In this document: positions 42,969 to 51,687 of the stretch, piece after piece | How positions within the stretch are numbered: position 1 is the first letter of the stretch | Layout: each line of letters opens with the position of its first letter | Assembly: GCA_965220075.1 (NCBI GenBank) | Contig: OZ244806.1 | Span: forward strand, 1,674,001 to 1,738,000 | Direction: 5' to 3' | Origin: G965220075 sp965220075 | GTDB lineage: Bacteria > Chloroflexota > UBA11872 | DNA: 64,000 nt | Notes under the pieces: generated by a model | What the model saw: only the letters and a program-made list of their open reading frames with translations | Told to the model about the DNA's origin: nothing | The model's database searches: none | Program-made: the position numbers and the translations under genes

Positions 42969-43394
42969 TTGCCAGGACCGGTAATAGGCCAGCCGTGGAC
43001 TACGGCAGTTGGGGAGGACTACGTGGTGCTCCCAAGACACCGTGGACGCACAGGGCGGCATTCTGTCTGGACAGTGCCTGTTTCAACCGAGGTAGCATGC
43101 TTTGTGCGGGCATGCCGAGAGTCGTGGGGCGTGAGTTGTAGTGAGTTGTGGGGGCACAATAGGACCGACGGCCGCCTAGAGCCCCTGGGACTCAATGGGC
43201 ATGGGGAATGCCTCTGGTTTGGGAAGTTCGTGCAGGCCGCCCACACTATCCCGTGGCACGGCTACCCCGCGGACTACCGACGAAAAGCGCAGGACCGTCC
43301 GCCGGTTAGCGTGCTGCAACAATGGCGGGATCTCGGCATTCTCGCTAAGCACCAGGTAGCTAAAGTCATGAGCGGACGGCCATGCAAGCTCTAA
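42969..43394 (+). CDS. Unknown protein A of a two-gene AT-richer module
   Basis: 141 residues, TTG start (tentative; a GTG start at 43023 would also fit). Polar, partly beta-rich (EDYVVLPRHRGRTG, ELWGHNRTDGRLEPLG, GECLWFGKFVQAAHTIPWHGYPADY), with a C-terminal helix (PVSVLQQWRDLGILAKHQ) and a final VMSGRPCKL. No signal, no membrane segment and no family I recognise. Its end overlaps the next gene by 13 bases, so the two are probably coupled. Confidence 0.55.
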   Translation: MPGPVIGQPWTTAVGEDYVVLPRHRGRTGRHSVWTVPVSTEVACFVRACRESWGVSCSELWGHNRTDGRLEPLGLNGHGECLWFGKFVQAAHTIPWHGYPADYRRKAQDRPPVSVLQQWRDLGILAKHQVAKVMSGRPCKL

Positions 43395-44593
43395 AGGTGA
43401 TTATTCCAGGCGATTATTGGGATGCGCAGATTTATCGAGGACGCCTTCATCTGTGGACCATGTCCGGCGGCATTACAACCATCCACTGGGATTGCCTAAT
43501 AGACCAGCTTGCTGAAAGGGCCGTCAGCACACTCGCTGTACGCCTGGGCCTTGCACAAGGAGCCGCCCTCTACGGCAAAGCAACGCATCCACTCCGAGCT
43601 GAACCTGAGTTTCGTGATTGGCTCCTTCCTCGCTTTCAATCTCAAGCAAGTCAGCCGATGACGGTCAGTCCGTGCCAACTAACCACATCTACACTCGATC
43701 AACAGACCAATCCAATCTCCGATCTCCCAACTGACACTGAAGTTTATCGACGAATGCTCTACGCTGCGACCAACGTCGGCATCTGGGAAGCTTCCGTAGG
43801 CAGAACAAAGCATCCAATCAGCACTCGGCCCCGAAAGCTCGCCGATCTCCCAGCCGTTTCACTTCGTGCATACAGCCGCCAGTTAGCCCTCGCAGCGACA
43901 GGCGATGGCCTTTTTCAGCTAGGCATCGACGAATATGAAGAAACGATGTATGGCTTAAATAACTTGTCGGAGCGTCATTGCGAAAAGGTTGACTGGGCAT
44001 TTCGGAGTATTTTTGCGACTTCGACCCTTGGCGGCGGTTATTTGTTCTCACGGTATTGGCAGACAATTTGCCGTGACATTACTGATATAAACGGGGATGA
44101 CGCCGTCGAAGATCATATTCTCATTGATGGAGGGATTTTTGATGACAATATGATTGACGGATCGTTGAGTCAACCGGATGTCAGCTGGGCTCGATCAGAC
44201 AGGATTCACACGGCTCAAATGCACCGCCTCACCTCATCGAGCTACGTTCAAAAGCACGTGCCAGGCGGCATTGACAAGGCCTCCGCATCTTTGGGCGAAA
44301 TAGTCTTGGATAATGAAGGAGGACACCCGGTATCTGGTGGCTCGGCGACATTTGGCGCCATTGTTGAATTTGATGATCGATTAATTGTTGTCTTGAGTGA
44401 CGAATCCCAGGTCACCATTCACGGCCCCATTACGCGTTGGCGGACATTTCCCCGCTCCGTCAACTACGAGAATCACCTTCATATCATATTTGATGATCAC
44501 ATTGCGATATATGCCTTCTATAGCGACTATTTTGTTGACCAAAGAAAGAAGCGATTCGGCATTGAATATCGAGAGGATGTTCCCAGACATTGA
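43382..44593 (+). CDS. Unknown beta-rich protein B of a two-gene AT-richer module
   Basis: 403 residues, ATG start. Base use is visibly AT-richer than the surrounding DNA, a sign of transfer. Blade-like elements occur throughout (VIIPGDYWDAQIYRGRLHLWTMSGG, LALAATGDGLFQLGID, FEFDDR-type strand VEFDDRLIVVLSDES, HLHIIFDDHIAIYAF), which suggests a propeller or beta-helix sensor. No catalytic motif, signal peptide or membrane span is evident. I do not recognise the family. The overlap with gene A and the proximity of toxin and restriction genes fit a mobile defence-like unit, but this is inference. Confidence 0.7.
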   Translation: MQALKVIIPGDYWDAQIYRGRLHLWTMSGGITTIHWDCLIDQLAERAVSTLAVRLGLAQGAALYGKATHPLRAEPEFRDWLLPRFQSQASQPMTVSPCQLTTSTLDQQTNPISDLPTDTEVYRRMLYAATNVGIWEASVGRTKHPISTRPRKLADLPAVSLRAYSRQLALAATGDGLFQLGIDEYEETMYGLNNLSERHCEKVDWAFRSIFATSTLGGGYLFSRYWQTICRDITDINGDDAVEDHILIDGGIFDDNMIDGSLSQPDVSWARSDRIHTAQMHRLTSSSYVQKHVPGGIDKASASLGEIVLDNEGGHPVSGGSATFGAIVEFDDRLIVVLSDESQVTIHGPITRWRTFPRSVNYENHLHIIFDDHIAIYAFYSDYFVDQRKKRFGIEYREDVPRH

Positions 44594-44741
44594 CGTGGTA
44601 GGATCGCTGCCGTGTGCGAGCTCATCAGCAGCGCCATCCCTTCCTTATGGGCCGTCCTGATCCGACCTACCAGATGACCCGCGCATACCCCAGATGACAG
44701 CAGAAAAGCTAAACCTGACGGCTGATGACAGAGAGTTCCAA

Positions 44742-45011
44742 ATGTCCAACCCAAACTTCATCCCGCTTGCGCAAGACTTCGCGATTGCGGCGCGCGTCCC
44801 CGATCCCAGGCTCTACTTCTTTCACGACCCGAACCTGGCCCGTCTGGATGACGGCACCCTGATCGTCGCGGCGCCGCAGTGGGGTCGGAGGGGTGCGGAC
44901 GTGGGACGGTCGCTGCGGATCGTCCACAGCACGGACGACGGCGCCACCTGGACCGACCTGCCGAAGCTGCCATACGAGGAGGTACGGCCCTGTCCTCTTC
45001 CCGAGATGTAG
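44742..45011 (+). pseudogene. N-terminal fragment of an exo-sialidase/BNR-repeat protein
   Basis: About 89 codons: NFIPLAQDFAIAARVPDPRLYFFHDPNLARLDDGTLIVAAP, then RSLRIVHSTDDGATWTDLPKLPYEE, matching the opening of BNR/Asp-box sialidase-like proteins. The frame ends at a TAG (45009-45011) created by the inserted IS end. No downstream continuation was found, so the gene is dead. Confidence 0.75.
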
Positions 45012-45355
45012 CGACGGGTGGCGCTCATCTTGACGGTCGCTGGGGCCACATTTTGGCAGCCCCGAGGACCTGGGCCGGAGTGCGACCGCGGGTGCGTCGT
45101 CCGGTGTGCGGGCGGTCATGGTTGTAGTACTGGAGATAGCGCCGGAGATCGGTGCGCAGGGCCGTGAAGCGGGGCACCAAGGCGCGCGCGAAGGTGGGGC
45201 GAGAGCACTCCTTGAGGATGGTCTGGTGGACGCGCTCCACGCAGCCGTTGCTTTGGGGCCGACCGGCCCGGATGCGGGTGTGGCGGACGCCGGCGTGGGC
45301 AAGCGCCTGGGTGAAGGTGGCGCTGGTGAACTCGCTGGCGAGGTCGGTGCTGTCT
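45007..45355 (-). mobile_element. IS481-family transposase relic
   Basis: The left end begins TGTAGCGACGGGTGGCGCTC, typical of an IS481-type end. The minus strand encodes the transposase C-terminus: TDLASEFTSATFTQALAH (Asp of the DDE triad), GRPQSNGCVERVHQTILKE (Glu) and YYNHDRPHTGRRTRGRTPA. The stop lies at 45025. The N-terminal part and the far end are missing, so the element is dead. Confidence 0.75.
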
Positions 45356-45853
45356 GGGAGCCTGCAACTCGGTCGGCGACTCCTGGCCCGCCGCAGGGCT
45401 CGATTTGAGGCCAGCCCGGCGCCGCGTGGCGTCGCGGCTGGGACCGGATCGGCCGTGGCCGCGGTGCGAGGCCTTAGTCGGAATGGCGTAACGGAGGCGG
45501 TGGATCCGTCACCGCGTACGTGCCCGCCGAGGAAGTGTGGCTCGCCGAGTGGGCGTACAATTGAGGGCGTATTGGACGCAGATTTGCCGAAAGAGCGACT
45601 ACAAGCCTGCAGGGCTAGCGCGGCCAGAGAAGCGGCGTCGCAGACCTTTTAGAGCGGATTTACCCACGGGTTTCGGACAGAAGATTCCTCCAAGAGAGGT
45701 CGACATCGACACAGGTCAACAGGCGGATGGCAGGTCAATTTGTTACGATCGTGGGCTCTACAGATGTCAGTTGTGCTGAACACAAGGCGGACATTTTCCT
45801 GAACATCGACAGAGGTAAAGGGGCACTAGGATGAACACCGGGAGACGAGATAG
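45356..45853. other. Intergenic stretch with no recognised gene
   Basis: About 500 bases of mixed composition between the IS relic and the M16 protease. The transposase match does not continue here, nor does the sialidase. I see no tRNA, repeat or convincing frame. Confidence 0.5.
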
Positions 45854-48800
45854 ATGAGCGCAAGTCTGAAGTCAGCGGTAATCGTTGCCTGCATCATGCT
45901 GATGGCAGTTGCGTTGGTAGGGTGCGATTCGCTTACTACGGGTCCGGAACCCACTACCACACCGGCGTCAGTGGTAGGCACGCCCGCTGCGAGTCCAGCA
46001 CCCACGGCGACCGCCGTGCCAGTGGACGTCGCGCCCACTGCGAGCCCGGAAACGAGGACCACCGCCGCGCCGGCAGTCGTCACGCCCACGGCAAGTCCGG
46101 CACCCACGGCCACCGCCGCGCCGGTAGTAGTCACGCCCACGGCAACTCCCGAAACCACGCCCACGGCTATCGCCACAGCCATATCCGACCCCGACGCTCC
46201 GCTGGCCTTCGATCCCTCCGTGGTTCGGGGAACCCTTGCCAACGGCTTGGTCTACTACGTCAAGCACAACGAAGAGCCGCGCGATCGGGCCCACCTGTCG
46301 CTGGTTGTGAAGGCTGGCTCGATCCTCGAAGAGGAGGAACAGCGCGGGCTCGCGCATTTCGTCGAACACATGGCGTTCAATGGCACTGAGCGTTTCGCCA
46401 AGCAGGCAATCATCGAATACCTCGAGTCGATTGGCAGCACCTTCGGACCCGACCTGAACGCGTCAACGGGTTTCGACTCCACCCAGTACTTCCTCGAGAT
46501 TCCAACGGACGATCCGGAGATTCTGGAGACGGCGTTTCAGATTCTCAGCGACTGGGCCTACGCCATCACGTTGGATCCCGAAGAAGTGGAGTTGGAGCGT
46601 GGCGTCATCCTGGAAGAGTGGCGCTTAAGACGAGGTTTTGGAGCGCGTTTTCAGGACAATTGGTTTCCGCTGATTTTTGGCGACTCTCGCTATAACGAGC
46701 GAAGCCCAATTGGGCTGCCCGAAATCATCGAAACCGCTCCCGCACAGCGCCTGCGGGACTTCTACGAGCGCTGGTACCGGCCCGACTTGATGGCCGTTAT
46801 CGCCGTGGGTGACTTCGACACCGAAGCGATCGAGGCAAAGGTGCGGCAATACTTCGCTCCGCCCCCGGAGGGTGAGGCTGGCCAGGCGAGCGCCGCCGTC
46901 GGATCGCCAACCGATCGGCCTCGCTATGGCGTGCCCGAGCACGACGTGCCGCGAGTCAACGTGTTCAGCGATCCCGAGGCGCCAGGCACGCAGATATTCC
47001 TGCTCCGAAAGCTCCCGCCCGAAACCGGCCAGGAATTGGCGGTGCTCCGGCGCATCGTGGCGGAGCGGCTGGCATTCATGATGCTCAATGCTCGTCTGTT
47101 TGAACGGGGTCAGGTTGATGATCCCCCCTATCTAGGGGCCGGCGGCGTGCGTGGGTCATTCGTCGAGCCGGTGGACCTCGTGCAGTTCGGGGCATGGGTG
47201 GAGCAGGACGCCGTCGAGCCAGGGTTTGCGGCCCTGCTCGAGGAGACGCAGCGCGCGCGACAGCATGGATTCACCGAGACCGAGCTGGCTCGAGAGAAGC
47301 TCACCTTATTGAGCGAAATTGAGCGTGTGTATAGGGAGCGGGATCAGCGGGAGTCGGCCAATCTGGCCCAGGAGTACGTGGACCACTTTCTGAGCGGGAC
47401 GCCGGTTCCCGGCATTGAGGCTGAGTGGGATCTGTACCAGGAGTTGCTTCCGCAGATTTCGCTGGCGGAGGTCGACGCCGTGGCAGCTTCCTGGAGCGAG
47501 CCTGGGAATACGGTGCTTCTGGTTATGCGGCCCGAAGGAAGTGACGGCAAGTCGGATGATGACTTGGAGTCTGAGTTGCAGGCACAACTCGCGGCAGCCG
47601 ACACACTTGAAGTTGAACCATACGAGGACGAGGTCGCAGACGTGCCGCTCCTGGCTACCTTGCCGACGCCAGGGACCATCGACAGTGAAGAGCGGATCGA
47701 GTCAATCGACGCTCTCAAGTGGACGCTATCCAACGGAATCACCGTTATCGCCAAGCAGACCGACTTCAAGAATGACGAAGTGGTGTTTGGCGCCTTCAGT
47801 CCGGGCGGGCACTCGCTGGTTGACGACGCGGACCATGTGTCCGCTGTTTACGCCGCCCAACTGGTTTCCGGCAGCGGCGTCGGGCTGCACGACAACGTGA
47901 CCCTGGACAAGCTGCTGGCCGGCAAGCGGGTTTCGGTTTCCCCCTATATCGGGGAGCTGTTCGAGGGCTTTAGGGGCCGCACTTCGCCGGAAGACATGGA
48001 GACCCTGTTTCAGCTGATAACCCTATATGCAACCGCGCCGAGGCTGGATCCGGTCTACTTCTCGACCTACGAGACAAGTCTGCGCAGCGTCGCCGAGACG
48101 CGCGCCGACCAACCGGATGCTGTGTTCTCCGACGCGGTGAGCACCCTGCTGAGCCAGAATCACTTCCGCCGGCGGCCCCTTACGCTCGAGCTTCTGGACG
48201 AACTGAGCCTAGAGCGCGCGGAAGCCGTGTACGCCGACCGGTTTGCGGACCTGGGCGACGCAACTTTTGTTTTCGTCGGCGCCTTCGACTGGGACACCCT
48301 GCGATCGTTGACCGCCACATATCTGGCCAGTCTGCCGACCACCGGGCGTGCCGAGCAGTGGTGGGACGTGGGCATCGATCCGCCGACGGGGCTGGAGGAC
48401 CACGTCGTCCGCAGCGGCATCGAGCCACGCAGCACGACGGCGTTGGTGTTTGCCGGCGACATGGAGTGGAGCCGCCAGGAAGCGCTGACGCTGACGGCAG
48501 CAGCCGAGATGCTCCAGATCCGCCTGCGCGAGCGATTACGGGAGGAGCTAGGCGGTACCTATAGCGTCGGAGTGAATGGCAGGTCCAGACTGCTGCCGGA
48601 CCCCGAGTACCAAATCTCTATCTTCTTCGGTAGCGACCCTGCCCGTGCGGAGGAGCTTCTCGAGGAGGTGGCGGAGGAACTGGATTGGCTGCGCGACGGA
48701 GGTGAGCAGGAATACCTGGACACGGTCAAGGAGCTTCTGCGTACTCCCCGAGAGGAGCAGCTGCGGGACAACGGCTTCTGGCTCAATCAGATCCAAGCGG

Positions 48801-48949
48801 CTATGCAGCGGGGTGAGTCGTTCACGGCGATCAGCGGCTTCGATGAATGGCTGGACGCCCTGACCCTGGAGCAAGTCGCGGCCGCGGCTCGGCTCTACCT
48901 CACCGACGACAGCTACGTGCGGGTGGTGCTGCTCCCTGAAGAGGGTTAG
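45854..48949 (+). CDS. M16 family zinc metallopeptidase, lipoprotein
   Basis: 1,031 residues. Signal peptide with lipobox ALVGC near residue 24, then an Ala/Pro/Thr-rich repetitive linker to about residue 105. The peptidase domain has the inverted zinc motif GLAHFVEHMAFNGTERF (HxxEH, about residue 165) and the downstream Glu of M16. Three further M16-type repeats follow, including the inactive half (DFKNDEVVFGAFSPGGHSLV, EELGGTYSVGVNGRSRL). It is likely tethered outside the membrane and degrades peptides. Standing alone, with a long gap upstream. Two-domain M16 enzymes usually pair an active and an inactive half, as here. Confidence 0.9.
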   Translation: MSASLKSAVIVACIMLMAVALVGCDSLTTGPEPTTTPASVVGTPAASPAPTATAVPVDVAPTASPETRTTAAPAVVTPTASPAPTATAAPVVVTPTATPETTPTAIATAISDPDAPLAFDPSVVRGTLANGLVYYVKHNEEPRDRAHLSLVVKAGSILEEEEQRGLAHFVEHMAFNGTERFAKQAIIEYLESIGSTFGPDLNASTGFDSTQYFLEIPTDDPEILETAFQILSDWAYAITLDPEEVELERGVILEEWRLRRGFGARFQDNWFPLIFGDSRYNERSPIGLPEIIETAPAQRLRDFYERWYRPDLMAVIAVGDFDTEAIEAKVRQYFAPPPEGEAGQASAAVGSPTDRPRYGVPEHDVPRVNVFSDPEAPGTQIFLLRKLPPETGQELAVLRRIVAERLAFMMLNARLFERGQVDDPPYLGAGGVRGSFVEPVDLVQFGAWVEQDAVEPGFAALLEETQRARQHGFTETELAREKLTLLSEIERVYRERDQRESANLAQEYVDHFLSGTPVPGIEAEWDLYQELLPQISLAEVDAVAASWSEPGNTVLLVMRPEGSDGKSDDDLESELQAQLAAADTLEVEPYEDEVADVPLLATLPTPGTIDSEERIESIDALKWTLSNGITVIAKQTDFKNDEVVFGAFSPGGHSLVDDADHVSAVYAAQLVSGSGVGLHDNVTLDKLLAGKRVSVSPYIGELFEGFRGRTSPEDMETLFQLITLYATAPRLDPVYFSTYETSLRSVAETRADQPDAVFSDAVSTLLSQNHFRRRPLTLELLDELSLERAEAVYADRFADLGDATFVFVGAFDWDTLRSLTATYLASLPTTGRAEQWWDVGIDPPTGLEDHVVRSGIEPRSTTALVFAGDMEWSRQEALTLTAAAEMLQIRLRERLREELGGTYSVGVNGRSRLLPDPEYQISIFFGSDPARAEELLEEVAEELDWLRDGGEQEYLDTVKELLRTPREEQLRDNGFWLNQIQAAMQRGESFTAISGFDEWLDALTLEQVAAAARLYLTDDSYVRVVLLPEEG

Positions 48950-49058
48950 TCCTCCAAGGAACTCGGTTGCCCCCGGCCGGCAGACAATCAGTCGCCGGTG
49001 CTGCCGTGGCGGCGTGATAGAGTACGACCGGTTAGAACAACCGGTCGGTTAGCCAGCC

Positions 49059-49310
49059 ATGCGTGACGTGAAAGCCACCGACGCCAAGGCGCGACTGGCC
49101 GAGCTGCTTCGGCAAGTCGAAGGCGGTGAGACGATCGCGATCACCCGCCACGGCAAGACGGTTGCGCACCTGATTCCCGCTCAGACCGGGGCGCTCGCCC
49201 GCCGGCGGGAAGCCATGGACCGGTTCATGCGGGCGCGCTCGCAATGGAAGCCAACCGGCATGTCCAGGGACGAGGTCCTCGCCGCGCGCCATGCGGGGCA
49301 TCGCGTTTGA
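49059..49310 (+). CDS. Phd/VapB-type antitoxin
   Basis: 83 residues. N-terminal Phd/YefM-like fold: MRDVKATDAKARLAELLRQVEGGETIAITRHGKTVAHLIPA, then a helical tail (RREAMDRFMRARSQWKPTGMSRDEVLAARHAGHRV) that would bind the toxin. The stop overlaps the VapC start by 3 bases (TTGA), a typical coupled pair. Confidence 0.9.
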   Translation: MRDVKATDAKARLAELLRQVEGGETIAITRHGKTVAHLIPAQTGALARRREAMDRFMRARSQWKPTGMSRDEVLAARHAGHRV

Positions 49311-49711
49311 GCGCGCTCGTTCTCGATGCGTCCGTTGCCGGCAGCTGGCTCCTTGAAGACGAGCTCGATCCACGAGCCGCGCGCGTGGCCGCGCGCGTGC
49401 CGGAGGACGGCGCGCTGGTGCCGCAACTCTGGCACCTTGAAGTTCGCGACTCGCTGCTCAGCGCGGAGCTGCGAGGCCGCATTACGGCGCGGGGGCTCAG
49501 CGAACGTATGCGCGCGCTGCGGCAACTGCCCGTAGTCACTGACCCCGAGCCAGACCTCGATGCCGTGGTGGCTCTCGCGCGATCCCACCGCTTGTCGATC
49601 TACGACGCCGTCTACCTAGAGCTGGCGCGAAGACGCCGAGCGGTCCTCGCCACCCTGGATTCCAGACTCGCCCACGCCGCCGCCGCCGAGGACCTGCCGA
49701 TCGTCGAGTGA
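49307..49711 (+). CDS. vapC: VapC-type PIN-domain toxin
   Basis: 134 residues from a TTG overlapping the antitoxin stop. PIN ribonuclease: ALVLDASVAGSWLLEDE (first Asp), LEVRD (Glu), YDAVYLELARRRRAVLATLDSRL (two Asp near the end). It would cleave tRNA or rRNA. Neutralised by the adjacent Phd-type antitoxin. Confidence 0.9.
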   Translation: MSALVLDASVAGSWLLEDELDPRAARVAARVPEDGALVPQLWHLEVRDSLLSAELRGRITARGLSERMRALRQLPVVTDPEPDLDAVVALARSHRLSIYDAVYLELARRRRAVLATLDSRLAHAAAAEDLPIVE

Positions 49712-49774
49712 GTCGACCGCGCCGGCGGATATGCGAGACGCGATGCACATTCACGGGCAGGGCGGATGCCTGAA

Positions 49775-49872
49775 ATAGCCCGCGTGCAGCTCGTGCTCCC
49801 TGACTAAAGACCGCGACCGTTTCGCCCATCAGGCGCGGTGCCGGGACACGCTGAGCGCGTGACCTGGAGCCG
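49775..49872 (+). pseudogene. Decayed copy of the VapB-type antitoxin at 56865
   Basis: The segment from 49775 aligns base for base with the antitoxin start at 56865 (CCGTTTCGCCCA, CAGGCGCGG and GAGCGCGTG are shared). It has lost the start, gained an in-frame stop, and is out of frame after about 30 codons. No toxin follows it. Confidence 0.65.
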
Positions 49873-49962
49873 CTCCCGGGCGGCGGCACGAATAACAGCG
49901 GCGATCCGATATCCTTCGATTCAACAGCCGATGTTACGCGCAGCATGTGAGGAATCGAGGCT

Positions 49963-51054
49963 ATGACGCCCACGACTGACGAAGCGGCGGGCGACGCGTT
50001 GGTGTCCCGGGTGTGGATGGTGCGCGCGGGCGCCCAAGGCGAGGACGAAGCCCTCGCCCTGGAGAACCACGTGGCGATCATTGGGTTCAACGAGATTCCA
50101 GGCTTGACAGATGCGGCGGACAACGAGGCGATGCTGGCGCAAGTGCAGCAGGCGTATCCTGATGCGGGGGCCAACAGCCACCGGAACCTAGCGGCGCAGT
50201 TGACCGCACTAGTGTTGCGCATGCGCGAGGGTGACATCGTGGCGCTGCCGCTGAAGACCCGGCCGGGCATGGTTGCCCTCGGTCGGGTCACGGGGTCCTA
50301 CAGCTACCAGGACATCGAGGGTGCCAAGCGCCACACGCGACCGGTTCACTGGATTCGTCCGGACGTTCCCCGGTCTGAGATTCGGCAAGACTTGCTCTAC
50401 TCGTTGGGTGCCTTCCTCACGGTCTGTCGGATTCAGCGCAACGACGCTGAGCGGCGGATCGCGGCCGTGCTGGCCGGAAAACCCGACCCGGGCATTGAGG
50501 CGGCGGAGGATGCCTCGGGTGTCGGCAGAGCCGACGAGGAAGCTGTCCGGGACGACCAAGCGACGCCCAATATCGCCCGGATCGCGCGCGAGCAAATCCT
50601 CGACCACATCCGGAATCGCTTCGCCGGACACGAACTGGCGCGGCTGGTCGAGGCAGTGCTGCTGGCAGAGGGATACTCCACCTTGCTCTCTCCGGCTGGA
50701 CCTGACGGGGGTGTGGATATCCTGGCTGGACGCGGCTCACTAGGATTCGAAGGCCCACGAGTTTGCGTTCAAGTAAAAGCGACGGCGGGCGCTACGGACG
50801 TCACGGTTCTCCGTGGCCTGCAGGGCACCATGCAATCGTTCCGGGCCGAACAAGGTCTGCTGGTCAGCTGGGGCGGCTTCACGCGTGCGCTCGAGCAGGA
50901 GGCACGACAGGGCTTCTTCACGGTGCGGCTCTGGTACGCGGACGATCTGGTGAAGGCGATCTGCCGCAACTATGAGCGGCTGTCAGAACAGATTCAGGCG
51001 GAGATCCCGCTCGAGAGGGTATGGACGCTCGTACGCGACGAAAGCGTCCTGTGA
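49963..51054 (+). CDS. Mrr-type restriction endonuclease with N-terminal sensor region
   Basis: 363 residues, ATG start with a GAGG ribosome site. The C-terminal half (about residues 225-330) is an Mrr_cat PD-(D/E)xK nuclease: FAGHELARLVEAVLLAEGYS, GPDGGVDILAG (Asp), VCVQVKA (Gln-x-Lys, the Mrr variant). The N-terminal ~120 residues (RVWMVRAGAQGEDEALALENHVAIIGF, MREGDIVALPLKTRPGMVALGRVTGSY) form a beta-rich region of the kind that reads modified DNA in type IV enzymes. It would cut modified or foreign DNA. No methyltransferase is adjacent, which suits a modification-dependent enzyme. Confidence 0.82.
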   Translation: MTPTTDEAAGDALVSRVWMVRAGAQGEDEALALENHVAIIGFNEIPGLTDAADNEAMLAQVQQAYPDAGANSHRNLAAQLTALVLRMREGDIVALPLKTRPGMVALGRVTGSYSYQDIEGAKRHTRPVHWIRPDVPRSEIRQDLLYSLGAFLTVCRIQRNDAERRIAAVLAGKPDPGIEAAEDASGVGRADEEAVRDDQATPNIARIAREQILDHIRNRFAGHELARLVEAVLLAEGYSTLLSPAGPDGGVDILAGRGSLGFEGPRVCVQVKATAGATDVTVLRGLQGTMQSFRAEQGLLVSWGGFTRALEQEARQGFFTVRLWYADDLVKAICRNYERLSEQIQAEIPLERVWTLVRDESVL

Positions 51055-51091
51055 ATTCTTGGGCGCGCGAGCGCGGGGCTGAGAGCTGTAG

Positions 51092-51241
51092 CTGAGCATC
51101 CCCGTTGCTCTACTCATTGACGAGGACGCCGAAGTCGAGCGGATCGTGAACAGCGCCGGGTATCGATCTTTTACCAATCCCAGCTCCGTTAGACGCTACG
51201 TGGAACTCGAGATTCTTTCGCCGGACGAGGTTGCTGCTTAG
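51092..51241 (+). CDS. Possible short gene or gene remnant
   Basis: 50 codons with no ATG or GTG near the front (the frame opens at a CTG after a stop). It reads LSIPVALLIDEDAEVERIVNS and ends RYVELEILSPDEVAA. It may be the tail of a lost protein. Function unknown. Confidence 0.25.
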   Translation: MSIPVALLIDEDAEVERIVNSAGYRSFTNPSSVRRYVELEILSPDEVAA

Positions 51242-51687
51242 GGCACCCACGTAGTCCTATATTCCGGCCCGCAGGGTGACGCCGTAGATTCCCGGCGTTC
51301 CCGCTCGCCGTGCATGGTTCGACAGCCTCACCACGAACGGGTAGGGGAAGCACGCCACGGAGGGCGGTTAGCGAACCGCCCCTAATTCGATTGCTACGAA
51401 CGGAGCTCACGGCGGCGCGCGGCAATGCTGCTTGGTGAACGGCGCGCACTGGACCTGAAGACGGCACGAAGCGCAGTGGTCACGAAGCCTGCCGGGATCC
51501 AACAGCCCCGCCGAAACGAATTGCGCGTCGTTGTAACGCCCGGGCCGACTACAGCTCGACACGATATGGAGGCGGCGCTCGTCCTGAGCAGCGCCTGGAG
51601 GTCGCCGCGCCGGCTATCCGCTGGCGGCCTACTTCGTGTCCCTGGGCCGAATCTTCGCTCCTGATCGGGCGCCGGACGCCGTGCGTG
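51242..51687. repeat. REP-like dispersed repeats in a gene-free gap
   Basis: About 450 bases between the Mrr gene and the oxidoreductase. It holds the motif CATGGTTCGACAGCCTCACC...ACGAACGG at 51313-51340, a type of dispersed repeat seen in many bacterial genomes. It also holds an 8-bp perfect hairpin GGGCGGTT-AGCG-AACCGCCC at 51362-51381. No gene is visible. Confidence 0.5.
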
